From an uncultured Clostridia bacterium (lineage in GTDB: Bacteria > Bacillota > Clostridia > Christensenellales > UBA1242), in the NCBI GenBank assembly GCA_944350085.1, contig CALVNY010000001.1:1-64000 (forward strand): DNA of 64,000 nucleotides. Direction: 5' to 3'. The stretch's first letter is position 1. Each line of letters opens with the position of its first letter. Both the position numbers and the translations under genes were made by a program. Positions 8,517-17,146 of the stretch are shown in pieces. Under the pieces are notes generated by a model that saw only the letters and a list, made by a program, of their open reading frames with translations, had not been told where the DNA came from and searched no databases.

Positions 8517-8921
8517 ATTCCTCCTAAATTTTGCAATTATTCCTAAATTAAAATGATTAAATAATATTATAAAAACCAATTATAATGTTTTATAAAAATT
8601 TGTTGACAAACTTTCCTTTTTGCAACAAAAAATCATAGTAGACAAACTACAAATTAATAACATTTTTAATAAATTTAAAATCATTTTTTATTAAAATAAA
8701 ACTTTTAAATTTATTGACAATCAAATTAATTTAAAGAATTTTTGTTTTTTATTTTATTTTAAGTTAATTAAAAAATTAACATAATTGACTTTATTAAATT
8801 AAAATATTAAAAATATTTAACAAAAATATTTAACGCTTTTTATATTATACACTAAAATTAAAAAACTTTAAACATATTTTACATTTTTTTCTTTTAATAT
8901 AAATTTTTATGACAAATTAAA
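8517..8921. other. AT-rich intergenic region, no gene seen
   Basis: About 400 bp of extremely AT-rich sequence between rnj and the membrane-protein gene. It should hold the rnj promoter on the minus strand. I see no open frame with a ribosome binding site and no structured RNA. Confidence 0.6.
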
Positions 8922-8960
8922 TTAAAAAACTTCCTAAATTGCTTTAAATTAAGGAAGTTT
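8922..8960 (-). terminator. Terminator after membrane-protein gene
   Basis: AAACTTCCT (8927-8935) pairs with AGGAAGTTT (8952-8960), extended by AATT/AATT, and is followed by T-rich sequence on the minus strand. Confidence 0.75.
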
Positions 8961-8965
8961 AATAA

Positions 8966-9916
8966 TTATATAAAATATTTTGTTCTTTTTAACTTTTCAG
9001 TTGCTTCCATTTTTTTAGGTTCAACAATTGTGTTATTGTCAACATAATAACGCATACCATAACTACCATAATATGCAGACATTTGAAAAGTTGTTTCAAG
9101 CACCATACTTAATGGGATTGTAATAATTAATCCTGCACCCAAAGTGAATATTAATGCAAAACCATTTATCATAATGATTGTTAAAACAATCCCTATGCTA
9201 TTAGCAAATATTTTAAAAAATCTACGATTAATAAGTTTAAAATTGTTTTTTAAACATTTAAATATACCATCGTTTTTAACAGAAATCATTGGCATCCAAC
9301 AACTAAATAAACTAATTTTTAGTGACATTAAAATCACAATTACCAACACTATAATAAAAGGTGTTAAAATTGCCATTGCCGTGCCTAATGAAAATAATTT
9401 AAAGCATTGTATTATAACATATCCAATAAATATGTCAATAGGAAAAGTTGTTATAAACTTAACAAGTTCAAATAAAACAACCTTTGAAAAGTTAGAAAAA
9501 TAACTTGAAAAAATGCCAATTTTCATATTGTTGCTCATACTTGCATATAAACAATAAGCACTAGAAAGTTTTGTTTGACCAATTAAAAAGCGTCCTAAAA
9601 AAACAACAATAAAAATAAATAAAACAATAGAAACCCAAATGTTAGAAAAGTTATTTATAATAATTTCAAAAAATGAAGTTGATATTTCGCCCAATCCCTT
9701 TATGAATTCTAACAAGTTTAAGTTTGTAACAAAACCTTCAAAAACATCTTTAATTAAATTAAAAAAACCATTATTTGCCAAAACATTAAAAACAGGAACT
9801 GCTGAAACATATGCTAATCCACCAATTACTGCAAGTGTAATTAGTGTGTATAACATAACTTTCCAAACCAAATTAAAATTAGAAAATAATATCCTTATTG
9901 AATTTTTGTACATCAT
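8966..9916 (-). CDS. Hypothetical multi-pass membrane protein, 316 aa
   Basis: No family recognised with confidence. About six hydrophobic segments are visible: residues about 18-40, 95-115, 145-170, 178-200, 235-258 and 262-285. A cytoplasmic basic C-terminal tail follows. The arrangement of helices around a 'FKCLKNNFKLINRRFFK' amphipathic region recalls uncharacterised membrane proteins of the DUF975/YIP1 kind, but I cannot place it. The gene is monocistronic with its own terminator and lies just downstream of the phage-like block. Two adjacent ATG codons are possible starts; AGGGTGA lies 7 bases before the first. Confidence 0.75.
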   Translation of the reverse strand: MMYKNSIRILFSNFNLVWKVMLYTLITLAVIGGLAYVSAVPVFNVLANNGFFNLIKDVFEGFVTNLNLLEFIKGLGEISTSFFEIIINNFSNIWVSIVLFIFIVVFLGRFLIGQTKLSSAYCLYASMSNNMKIGIFSSYFSNFSKVVLFELVKFITTFPIDIFIGYVIIQCFKLFSLGTAMAILTPFIIVLVIVILMSLKISLFSCWMPMISVKNDGIFKCLKNNFKLINRRFFKIFANSIGIVLTIIMINGFALIFTLGAGLIITIPLSMVLETTFQMSAYYGSYGMRYYVDNNTIVEPKKMEATEKLKRTKYFI

Positions 9917-10110
9917 AATAAAATCACCCTAAATATACTATTAGTATATATTATATGTTTTTACAAATCAAATAAATTTTAATGTAGTTTTTGTTTTTGA
10001 TAATTAAAGTAAAATTTAAACACACATAGTAAATAGTAAAATAATTTAAAATTTTTTAATACTTTTTAATACAATAAATTTTACTTTAATTTTTCAATTT
10101 ACAATTCAAC

Positions 10111-10142
10111 AAAAAAACACCAACAAAAGTTGGTGTTTTTTA
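10111..10142 (-). terminator. Terminator of the phage-like operon
   Basis: AACACCAAC (10116-10124) pairs perfectly with GTTGGTGTT (10129-10137) around an A4 loop, extended by A5/T5 and followed by T-run on the minus strand. It lies 16 bp after the last holin gene and marks the downstream end of the block. Confidence 0.9.
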
Positions 10143-10157
10143 TTTAATCACTATTAT

Positions 10158-10391
10158 TTAATCACTATTTTCTTCATTATGTGTATCTTCATTTAAATTT
10201 TCTTCTTCATTTTTAGTTGGGCTATTTATTACACCCAAAATAGTTAAAATTCCTAAAATGGAATTTATTATGTTATTTACTAAATTTTCATCAATTTTAA
10301 AACCAAAATTTTCTGCCACAAACTTAACAACTAACATTATTGATGCTGTAAGCCCTACCCAAAAGGAATAATTTTTTAACTTTTCTTTCAT
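10158..10391 (-). CDS. Phage holin, phi LC3 type
   Basis: Small membrane protein (77 aa) expected to form holes in the cytoplasmic membrane at lysis. One hydrophobic segment at about residues 9-26 (FWVGLTASIMLVVKFVAE) and a second at about 39-56 (IINSILGILTILGVIN), followed by 'SPT' and a highly acidic tail. The 'ILGVINSPT' ending of the second helix is typical of the phi LC3 holin family. The start overlaps the previous gene's end as TAA-T-ATG, suggesting translational coupling. Last gene of the block. Confidence 0.75.
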   Translation of the reverse strand: MKEKLKNYSFWVGLTASIMLVVKFVAENFGFKIDENLVNNIINSILGILTILGVINSPTKNEEENLNEDTHNEENSD

Positions 10392-10392
10392 A

Positions 10393-10656
10393 TTAACCTG
10401 CCTTTTTTCTGCTAGAAATTACTTTTTGTTTAATTTTTGTAACATCTTGCCTTATTTCTAAAACATCTTGCTTTATTTCAACAACATTTTCTTCAACCTT
10501 TTCAACAACACCCAAAGATTTGTTTAAACTTGAAATTGTGCTTTGATATTTACTTTCTCTTACCCTACTATCTTTTAGTAAATAAATAAGCAATCCTAAA
10601 AACATTACAGCCCAAAGTCCATTTGTTATTGCTAGGTCAACAATTTTGTCCCACAT
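10393..10656 (-). CDS. BhlA/UviB-type holin-like protein
   Basis: One N-terminal membrane helix (about residues 10-28, ITNGLWAVMFLGLLIYLL), then a charged segment and a coiled coil with regular EIKQDV/EIRQDV/KIKQKV heptads and a basic C terminus (SSRKKAG). This architecture is that of the BhlA/UviB family found beside holins and bacteriocin release genes. I start at 10656, giving 87 aa, because this ATG follows the upstream stop as TAA-T-ATG. A TTG seven codons earlier lies inside the preceding gene. No amidase or lysozyme gene accompanies the two holins. Confidence 0.75.
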   Translation of the reverse strand: MWDKIVDLAITNGLWAVMFLGLLIYLLKDSRVRESKYQSTISSLNKSLGVVEKVEENVVEIKQDVLEIRQDVTKIKQKVISSRKKAG

Positions 10657-10657
10657 A

Positions 10658-11602
10658 TTATTTTTTAAAATTTTCAATTAATTTGTTGTAGTTTGTTTCA
10701 CCAAGCAATGTTTTAAACTCTGAATTGTTTTCCAAAACATCAAGTGCTTCTTCTTTCGAATAACCTGAAAAATAGTTTAGCGCTGTGTCATACATTTTAT
10801 TGCTTTTGTATTTATCTACAACCAATGCCCCGTACTTGCCGTAAAGTTCCAAAGCATCTACTTCTTTGTCCCAATTACTATCAGCAATATCTTTTTCAAG
10901 TTCAGCTAAATTTTTATTAAACTCTGCTTCCTTTTCTGCAATTTCATTGTTGTACTGTATTACCTTTTCTTGTTCTTCTTTTAATTTTTCAGTAACACTA
11001 CTTATTTTTTCAGATAATTTTGACGCATATTCAATATCAAAATCATTCAATGCTTCTTGATAACTAGAATTTAGAGCACTTAGTTCAAAATTTATTGCAT
11101 TAATATTATCTGATAATTCTTTATCAATTTGATTGTAAGTTTCAATTTCTTTGTTATTAAAAGCATCAAGAGTGTTGATTACAATACTGCTTCGAGCAAG
11201 CCCACGCTTTAATGCGTCATTGCTTGCATTTTCCCTTAGAGTATTAAAATCTTCTTTTGCACTTTCTTTTTGGTCACTTGCTGTATTTTTTAATGTTTCA
11301 ATATTGCTATTTAATTCGTTTTTGCTAGTTTCGTAATTTTTGTTTATGTTGTTTATTGAAGTGTTTTTGTAATCTTCTAATTGAGTTATTGCATCTTCTT
11401 TTATTTTTTCATTATTAATTTCCACATTGTCTAAATATGTAAAATTAGGACTTTCTGGCAATTTAATACTATCTTTTGTCGAAAATGTGTCATTTATTTC
11501 CTTTAACTTAGATATTAAATCATCAGTACTGTTTTTTGAATTTGTAGATAAAACCTTGTTTGCTTGATTTTCTATTTCATTTGTAACTTTATATTGATAC
11601 AT
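10658..11602 (-). CDS. Phage-type coiled-coil protein (possible ejection or internal protein)
   Basis: No family recognised by name. Of 314 residues, about 70-255 are predicted alpha-helical coiled coil, rich in Glu, Asn, Lys and Ser. It contains a short 'ALKRGLARSSIV' segment I associate with proteins at this place in clostridial podovirus-like genomes. It has no signal peptide or membrane segment. In P22-like viruses the genes after the tail hub encode needle and DNA-ejection proteins, so an internal or ejection role is possible but inferred only from position. AGGAG lies upstream of the start. Confidence 0.6.
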   Translation of the reverse strand: MYQYKVTNEIENQANKVLSTNSKNSTDDLISKLKEINDTFSTKDSIKLPESPNFTYLDNVEINNEKIKEDAITQLEDYKNTSINNINKNYETSKNELNSNIETLKNTASDQKESAKEDFNTLRENASNDALKRGLARSSIVINTLDAFNNKEIETYNQIDKELSDNINAINFELSALNSSYQEALNDFDIEYASKLSEKISSVTEKLKEEQEKVIQYNNEIAEKEAEFNKNLAELEKDIADSNWDKEVDALELYGKYGALVVDKYKSNKMYDTALNYFSGYSKEEALDVLENNSEFKTLLGETNYNKLIENFKK

Positions 11603-11612
11603 TTTTTCTCCT

Positions 11613-12791
11613 TTATGTTGTTATGACTGATAGACCATTATAATTTAAACCAAGAAGTGTTCCACTAACATTGTAAATTGCCAAATAATTATAATAGTTT
11701 GAAACATTTGTAACACATGTTAAAAGCCTATCGCTAAATGTTTTTATTGTTGCAACACCATTTTTATATAAAACAATCGACACCGACGACTTTGTGTAAT
11801 ATCCAGAAGCATAATCGCATTTGCCTATGTACTTTTTGCTGTCAAAAGTTTTGTTTGTACTATTGTATCTTATAACATAAGCACCATCTTCACATATTAC
11901 ACCAAAAGAATAAAAATTGCTTGTGTTGCCGTTAACAAGTTTTATTGGAAATAATCTTTTAATTTTAGAATTGATTGGAACTTGAACTTTTGTTTCGGAA
12001 CTAATATTTGTTCCTGTAAGCGATGTTGTAAAATAATAAATTTCATTGTTTAACAAATAAAATACTCTAATTTGTGATGACGACACAGGAGTAAAAATTG
12101 CATGGTCGGGTTTTACATTTTTTAATGCAAATTTACCACCACTAATTAAATATTTTAAAGTTAGTTTTGATGTTTCTTCATTGTAAAACAAACCATACAT
12201 TGCAGCTTTTCTAGTTCCATTTATTGTACTATTAAAAGAATATAAATTATTAACTGGATTTTCAAACCTATATTCATCAAATAATTTGTTCAATGATGTG
12301 TATCTAGTGTAAACATCATTAAAATAAACAACATAGTATGTCATATTGTCGTCAAAATATAATGGTTCGTAGTTTATGTCTTCTTTTAAAACTCCGCAAT
12401 AATTAAAATTTATATAGTTAATTATTGGATAAACTGTGTCATCTTGAAGTGTGCTTGATGTTGTAAATTTTAAACAAACACTGTCCTGCCCCGAACTTAC
12501 AAAAGGAAAACTTAAATTTTGCAATTTACCAATAAAAACTACTGCATTGTTAATTACTAAACAATATTCAACATCTATTGTTAATTCTTGTGCGTATTCA
12601 AAACACATATTTAATTGAATAACTGTTCCACTTTTTGCTTTAATTGAGTGTTCAAAAAAATTATTTGAAAAATCAATGGTTTGATTTCTAAAAACTTTTG
12701 TAACACACTTTATTTCATCTTCAACAACTTTTATTTGTTTTAAAATATCTTCTGTTTTTTGATAGGCAATTTTACCATAATCTGTTTTCAT
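11613..12791 (-). CDS. Phage-type appendage or tail protein, 392 aa
   Basis: Not recognised by family. The first 45 or so residues look helical (an anchor or trimerisation segment). The rest is beta-rich with many Tyr, Thr, Asn and Ser and repeated short strands, including 'MYGLFYNEETSKLTLKYL' and 'IYYFTTSLTGTNISS', reminiscent of a propeller or beta-sandwich receptor-binding domain. It starts by a one-base TAATG overlap with the hub gene, so the two are translationally coupled. Position immediately after the hub suggests a tail appendage or receptor-binding role (inference). Confidence 0.6.
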   Translation of the reverse strand: MKTDYGKIAYQKTEDILKQIKVVEDEIKCVTKVFRNQTIDFSNNFFEHSIKAKSGTVIQLNMCFEYAQELTIDVEYCLVINNAVVFIGKLQNLSFPFVSSGQDSVCLKFTTSSTLQDDTVYPIINYINFNYCGVLKEDINYEPLYFDDNMTYYVVYFNDVYTRYTSLNKLFDEYRFENPVNNLYSFNSTINGTRKAAMYGLFYNEETSKLTLKYLISGGKFALKNVKPDHAIFTPVSSSQIRVFYLLNNEIYYFTTSLTGTNISSETKVQVPINSKIKRLFPIKLVNGNTSNFYSFGVICEDGAYVIRYNSTNKTFDSKKYIGKCDYASGYYTKSSVSIVLYKNGVATIKTFSDRLLTCVTNVSNYYNYLAIYNVSGTLLGLNYNGLSVITT

Positions 12792-14284
12792 TAGTAAAAC
12801 CCCACCACAATTTGTGGATTTGAAATATATGCTTCTTTTGTTGTTACTCTAAAATGAATTGCAAATTCTTTCCCAACCATATTTGCATTAATTTTAATTA
12901 AGTTGTTTACGGGGTTTACCACAAAGCTTTTTGTTTCTTTTTCACTTTCAACAATAACTTCAGTTTCTTGTTTTGCATTAAAATAAATTTCCTTTAAAAT
13001 TTTGTCTTTATTTGGATACCCAAAATCGTTTTTTGGCGAACGCCAAAATTTTATTGTTGGACTATCTAACACTCCACCCGATTCATCAATAAAACCCAAA
13101 ACACTTGCTCCATTATTTTTGTAGCAACAAAACAACTTTGAAAATGAAACATCTTGCGAACTATAAATATATGTTATGTCAATTCCACGAGTAATATTAA
13201 AAGTGCCATTTAAGTAGTCCAATTCAATTAAAGCATTGTTTGTAAAATTTTCGCTTTCACAACCTACAACTTCATCATCAGGAAAAGTTATGTTGCAAGC
13301 AAGATAGTATTTTCCATTATGATAGCAAGCAACGGCATTTTTTGTTGGATTTATTATGTTTTCAATGTTTAAAGTTAATTTTTGAGTGTTAATTCCATCA
13401 AAAGCATAAATTCCATCTTTTAACAACATTAAAATAACATCACCACAAACACAAACTGTGTTTTCATAAATTTTTGTACTGCCTAAAAATAAATGTGTAA
13501 CATTAAATTCTGCTTGGTCGCCATAAGCAGTTAATTTTGAAATTCCATATTCTCTAAAAACAAAAACATAATCTTTAAAATTAACAACCTTGTTTAATGG
13601 CCCCCTTGCATCAATCATATTAATAAATCCTGCTTCAACACTTGAAATATTCCAGTTTGTTGGGTCTAGGTCATCACTAAACCATAATGATATTTTTTCG
13701 CCGTTAACTGTGGCAAACAGTCTTTCATAATGCAAACACATACTTGTTATTGGTGGACAATCACTTGTTTGTTTATAATAACTTGTACCTGTAAAAACAT
13801 ACATCCCATCTTCTGGTGTTGAAAATATCATACAATCGTAGCCATCAAGTTTATATTTAATTGCCGTTGGAACACTTTCAAAAGTTAAAGTGCTATCAAT
13901 AGTACTAAAAAATGTAGTACCATCAATTAATGATGCATAATACAATTTTTTGTCCGAGCAATAAATTATAATATAAGTTTCAAAAGAATCTAGTTGTTCA
14001 ACATATCTATCAAATGACCAAACAGCAATAGCATCTAAACCATCGGGCGTAACCAAAGTTTTAAAGTATCTTCCACCATCTCGTTCCACATCAACTTCTA
14101 ACGGACCTATGCCTATTCCTGTTTTTAACGCTCCATTTTTAAAGTTAAAATTATAAGTGTTTTTACTATATGTTATCGGTGTTGAATATTCGTCATAACT
14201 TGTGTTTATTCCATTACCAAAGTTTGCATAATCAATTTTTTTATATGTTATGCTTTTGTATGGATTAAGCCTTAATTTATACAT
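12791..14284 (-). CDS. Phage tail hub/DNA stabilisation-like beta-propeller protein
   Basis: About 497 aa of beta-rich sequence. The segment 'ERLFATVNGEKISLWFSDD' followed by 'DPTNWN' is a pattern seen in podovirus tail hub and packaged-DNA-stabilising proteins (P22 gp10-like or T7 gp12-like). I place the start at 14284, not 14293. The AGGAG site touches the 14293 ATG with no spacer, but lies 9 bases before the 14284 ATG, which also overlaps the upstream stop as TAATG. Neighbours are the connector-like protein upstream and the appendage-like protein downstream. Confidence 0.7.
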   Translation of the reverse strand: MYKLRLNPYKSITYKKIDYANFGNGINTSYDEYSTPITYSKNTYNFNFKNGALKTGIGIGPLEVDVERDGGRYFKTLVTPDGLDAIAVWSFDRYVEQLDSFETYIIIYCSDKKLYYASLIDGTTFFSTIDSTLTFESVPTAIKYKLDGYDCMIFSTPEDGMYVFTGTSYYKQTSDCPPITSMCLHYERLFATVNGEKISLWFSDDLDPTNWNISSVEAGFINMIDARGPLNKVVNFKDYVFVFREYGISKLTAYGDQAEFNVTHLFLGSTKIYENTVCVCGDVILMLLKDGIYAFDGINTQKLTLNIENIINPTKNAVACYHNGKYYLACNITFPDDEVVGCESENFTNNALIELDYLNGTFNITRGIDITYIYSSQDVSFSKLFCCYKNNGASVLGFIDESGGVLDSPTIKFWRSPKNDFGYPNKDKILKEIYFNAKQETEVIVESEKETKSFVVNPVNNLIKINANMVGKEFAIHFRVTTKEAYISNPQIVVGFY

Positions 14285-14877
14285 TAAAACCATCTCCTAG
14301 GCTTAATATATAGTTGTTTTTTTGTGGACAATAAATTTAATAATGAATTTTTAAATCTAGTGTCCCACACACTAGCATCATCAAACAATTTTGTAATATA
14401 CAAATATTCACTAGCAACACCATACGCAAAAGTTTTTTCTGGTATTGTTACAACATTTACTTCGTCAGTAATTTCTAAGTCGTTTAACATATAAGTGTAA
14501 TTTACTTTAATTTTGCCAGTTTGATTAATTACAATTTCGCCACCAAAATCAGCAAATTGAATTTTTTTGCCTGATTCGTTTTCACAACTTATTACACTTA
14601 CTATCTCGTTAGATGAAATTTCATCATAACTAATTTTGCCAGTAGTTGTGTGAACCCAAACACTATCTTTTAGTTTTACATATTCACTACAAACAGTGTT
14701 TAAAACAAGATTAAAACACTTAACAAGCAAGTTTAAATTTTTAACTAAACTTGTGTTATTTACAACACTTTCACCATTAAAAGTTTTGGTTTCTTCATCA
14801 TAAGTATTTAAATATTCTAATTCATTTTCTAATTGTAAATATGTGCAGGTGTCCTTAATAACATTTATAACTTTCAT
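14284..14877 (-). CDS. Phage head-tail connector-like protein, 197 aa
   Basis: The C-terminal third has the pattern 'FAYGVASEYLYITKLFDDAS' ending in Trp, Asp and a basic 'KPRRWF' tail. I associate this with small adaptor proteins located between capsid and tail hub in clostridial podovirus-like genomes. A beta-rich middle (about 60-135) may be an Ig-like insertion. An excellent AGGAGG site precedes the start. The connector role (T7 gp11/P22 gp4 position) is inferred from gene order. Confidence 0.65.
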   Translation of the reverse strand: MKVINVIKDTCTYLQLENELEYLNTYDEETKTFNGESVVNNTSLVKNLNLLVKCFNLVLNTVCSEYVKLKDSVWVHTTTGKISYDEISSNEIVSVISCENESGKKIQFADFGGEIVINQTGKIKVNYTYMLNDLEITDEVNVVTIPEKTFAYGVASEYLYITKLFDDASVWDTRFKNSLLNLLSTKKQLYIKPRRWF

Positions 14878-14892
14878 TTTTACCTCCTACAC

Positions 14893-15231
14893 CTAGTTTT
14901 TTTGCAAATACTTTAACATAGAAGTTAAATCATATTTTGCTTTGTACTTTAATTCTTCATTTTCTTTTTGTTCCAATCGTTTATTTGAAATATCCATTTC
15001 TTTTATTAATTTATCAAAATTTTCTTTTCTTGTTTTTAACACATAATCAACGGCTCTTTTGTCCAAATTTTTATATGGAAGTGTTAGGCAATATGTTCCA
15101 AATGGTTGGTTTTTGTTGTGAATTTCAAACACTTGCTTGTTTTTAACATATAATACAAAATAATTTTCATCTATTTTTTTTAATCTACTAACAACATTAT
15201 ATAAATCATTTTTGATTTCAATTTTACACAT
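14893..15231 (-). CDS. Small phage-block protein, 112 aa, unknown
   Basis: Not recognised. The N-terminal half looks beta-rich ('YFVLYVKNKQVFEIHNK', 'GTYCLTLPYKN'), and the C-terminal half is a charged helix/coiled coil ending in 'MLKYLQKN'. It is the first gene after the internal hairpin that follows the capsid gene, and has its own AGGTAA site. Its position between capsid and connector is conserved in podovirus-like layouts, but no function can be given. Confidence 0.6.
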   Translation of the reverse strand: MCKIEIKNDLYNVVSRLKKIDENYFVLYVKNKQVFEIHNKNQPFGTYCLTLPYKNLDKRAVDYVLKTRKENFDKLIKEMDISNKRLEQKENEELKYKAKYDLTSMLKYLQKN

Positions 15232-15245
15232 AATTTTACCTATTA

Positions 15246-15282
15246 AAAAATTTATACAGTTGCTTAAAATTTAAGCAACTGT
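15246..15282 (-). terminator. Internal hairpin after capsid gene
   Basis: A perfect 12-bp stem (ACAGTTGCTTAA at 15256-15267 with TTAAGCAACTGT at 15271-15282) lies between the capsid gene and the next gene. It is followed on the minus strand by T-rich sequence. It may act as a partial terminator that lowers expression of downstream genes relative to capsid. Confidence 0.6.
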
Positions 15283-15317
15283 ACAATTCCAAATATTAAT
15301 TTAACATTAAAAGTTTA

Positions 15318-16502
15318 TTATTTAATGCCTTTTAGTCTTGCTTGTGCACATGGTCTGTCACAAATTAATTCTGCATATTTAACAAGAGTTGCAGAGTATG
15401 TAGCATAATTTGCGTTTTGTTTTAAAATTTTGCCATTATCTCCTTGCAACCATTCCCAATCACAAAGTTGATGCAAAGTAAAATCTTTTGTGTTTAAGAA
15501 ATACATTTCTTCGTCATCAACAAATCTGTCAGCAACAACAGGAATTCCATTGTATGAAATTGCTTTGTAACCACCATTTAGTTCCATAATATCAATATTG
15601 CGTTTATAACTATTTAAGTATGCTTGATATAATCTTCTAACCCCTGCAGAACAAGCAATAAAGTCAACTTCTGTTCCGTAAGTTTCTTCTTGCAAGTCTA
15701 AAACTTCTTGCATAGAAATTTCACTAAATTCTCCACTTAAAGTAATATCGTATGGATTTAACCATTTGTATGCTGTCCTATCAATTCCATAAAGTGTGCT
15801 ATCTGCACTAAAAATTTTTCCAAGTCCTGTAATTTCTTTACCAAAAGAATCTTGAATAACAAGCCCTTCAACACCAGTTAATGTAATTGTTGATTGTTGG
15901 TCTAAAACAACTTTTTTGTTTATTCTATCAACATAAACAATTTTACAGTTAGGTTTTGCACCTGAAATGCTTGCGCCATTTGTTGTATTTACAAAATTAA
16001 CAATCATTCCTTCCATTAATTTATTTGTTGAATCTACTTTATATGTTTTTGCTGTTTGTTCTTCGGAACTAGTTGTTTGGTCAATTTTTGCTAAAATTCC
16101 ACTACCATCACCATATAACATACGACCCAAATTAAAAGAACTAGATTTGATTAAATTTTCCATTTCGTTATTTAACAAGTTAACAAAAGCACCAGTATTG
16201 CTTGAACTTGACCTAATTGCTTTGTCACTTATTTCAATTTTACCAAACAAGTTTTTTAATTCTGCTTGGAAATTTAAGTAACTTGTTCCACTTGCATTTG
16301 GCAATGCACCATCTTCACTGCCTGCTCCAATGCCACCATTTATTCCAAAACTAATTGCTTTAATAATTTTTTTACCCCAAACATCACCTGTGCTTTGTTT
16401 AATTTTGCCAAGTAATGGGTTTGAATTCATATTAAGTTGGTTTGCAACCACATCTAAATACACATCTTTTAACGCTTTCTCAGCACTTTCTAATGTAATC
16501 AT
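15318..16502 (-). CDS. Major capsid protein (HK97-fold type)
   Basis: 394-residue shell protein. The N terminus 'LESAEKALKDVYLDVVANQL' and the segment 'KIEISDKAIRSSS' followed by a helix-rich spine-like region, then 'ISMQEVLDLQEETYG' and 'GIPVVADRFVDDEEMYFLN', fit the HK97-fold capsid proteins of podovirus-like phages, where the last of these belongs to the P/A-domain. It follows directly on the scaffold gene with AGGAG and is separated from later genes by a hairpin. No protease gene is present, in keeping with a scaffold-assisted head. The full-length frame has no frameshift. Confidence 0.8.
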   Translation of the reverse strand: MITLESAEKALKDVYLDVVANQLNMNSNPLLGKIKQSTGDVWGKKIIKAISFGINGGIGAGSEDGALPNASGTSYLNFQAELKNLFGKIEISDKAIRSSSSNTGAFVNLLNNEMENLIKSSSFNLGRMLYGDGSGILAKIDQTTSSEEQTAKTYKVDSTNKLMEGMIVNFVNTTNGASISGAKPNCKIVYVDRINKKVVLDQQSTITLTGVEGLVIQDSFGKEITGLGKIFSADSTLYGIDRTAYKWLNPYDITLSGEFSEISMQEVLDLQEETYGTEVDFIACSAGVRRLYQAYLNSYKRNIDIMELNGGYKAISYNGIPVVADRFVDDEEMYFLNTKDFTLHQLCDWEWLQGDNGKILKQNANYATYSATLVKYAELICDRPCAQARLKGIK

Positions 16503-16513
16503 AATTTTCTCCT

Positions 16514-17137
16514 TTATTTAAATAACTCCTGAACCATTTTGTAAGCATCGCTCATATTTGAAGGTTTGTTTTTAGGAGTTAAATTTAATGATGCACCCTT
16601 GTTTGAAGTCATAACAAAAGGTGCTTTTTCTTTTTTTGAAATGTATTCTTTTATAATAACATCTTTAATTTTGTCATTATTGTAAATATAATTATTTAGA
16701 AAGTCAGAATTTTCTACCAAGTCTTTTTCGTTTAAATTTTTCTTGCTTAAAATGTTTGCCCAAGCAAGAGTTAAACAATCAGATTTTTTGGCTAAATTTT
16801 CATCATCTAAAATTTGTTTTGCAATTTCTTTTGAATATTCTTTTGCCCCGGGATTTTCATTAAAGAAATTGTTTAATTTTTCTGGCCAATTATTAAGTTT
16901 ATATTTAGGAATATTATTTTCTTCTGCTTGTTTTTCTAACTCACTTAACCTTTGGCATTTTTTTGTAAATTCTGCCTGCAAACTGTTATAGGCAGAATTA
17001 AGTGCTTCAACACTTTTAAATTTATCTGAAATATTAGAGCCACAATTTAAGTTATTTTCACTCTGCCCCACATTTAAATCATTTTGGCTGTTTAATTCGT
17101 TAACTTGTGGTTGTTCTAAAATATTATTTTCTTCCAT
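16514..17137 (-). CDS. Phage scaffolding protein
   Basis: 207-residue acidic, helix-rich protein. A Gln/Asn-rich N-terminal tail is followed by 'KFKSVEALNSAYNSLQAEF' and a coiled coil (KKCQRLSELEKQAEE). This is the common N-terminal pattern of scaffold proteins in portal-scaffold-capsid cassettes. The C-terminal part is basic ('LTPKNKPSNMSDAYKMVQEL'), as expected for the capsid-binding end. It lies between portal and capsid, 9-11 bp from each. Confidence 0.75.
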   Translation of the reverse strand: MEENNILEQPQVNELNSQNDLNVGQSENNLNCGSNISDKFKSVEALNSAYNSLQAEFTKKCQRLSELEKQAEENNIPKYKLNNWPEKLNNFFNENPGAKEYSKEIAKQILDDENLAKKSDCLTLAWANILSKKNLNEKDLVENSDFLNNYIYNNDKIKDVIIKEYISKKEKAPFVMTSNKGASLNLTPKNKPSNMSDAYKMVQELFK

Positions 17138-17146
17138 AATTTACTC

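Noticed and set aside
8071-8556. 161-codon open frame on the plus strand
   Set aside because: Antisense to RNase J, whose motifs are clear; hydrophobic Leu/Phe-rich translation is typical of antisense frames in AT-rich genes.
10081-10157. Search for flanking att direct repeats around the phage-like block
   Set aside because: Only short A/T-rich matches were seen between this flank and 20999-21149, none longer than expected by chance.
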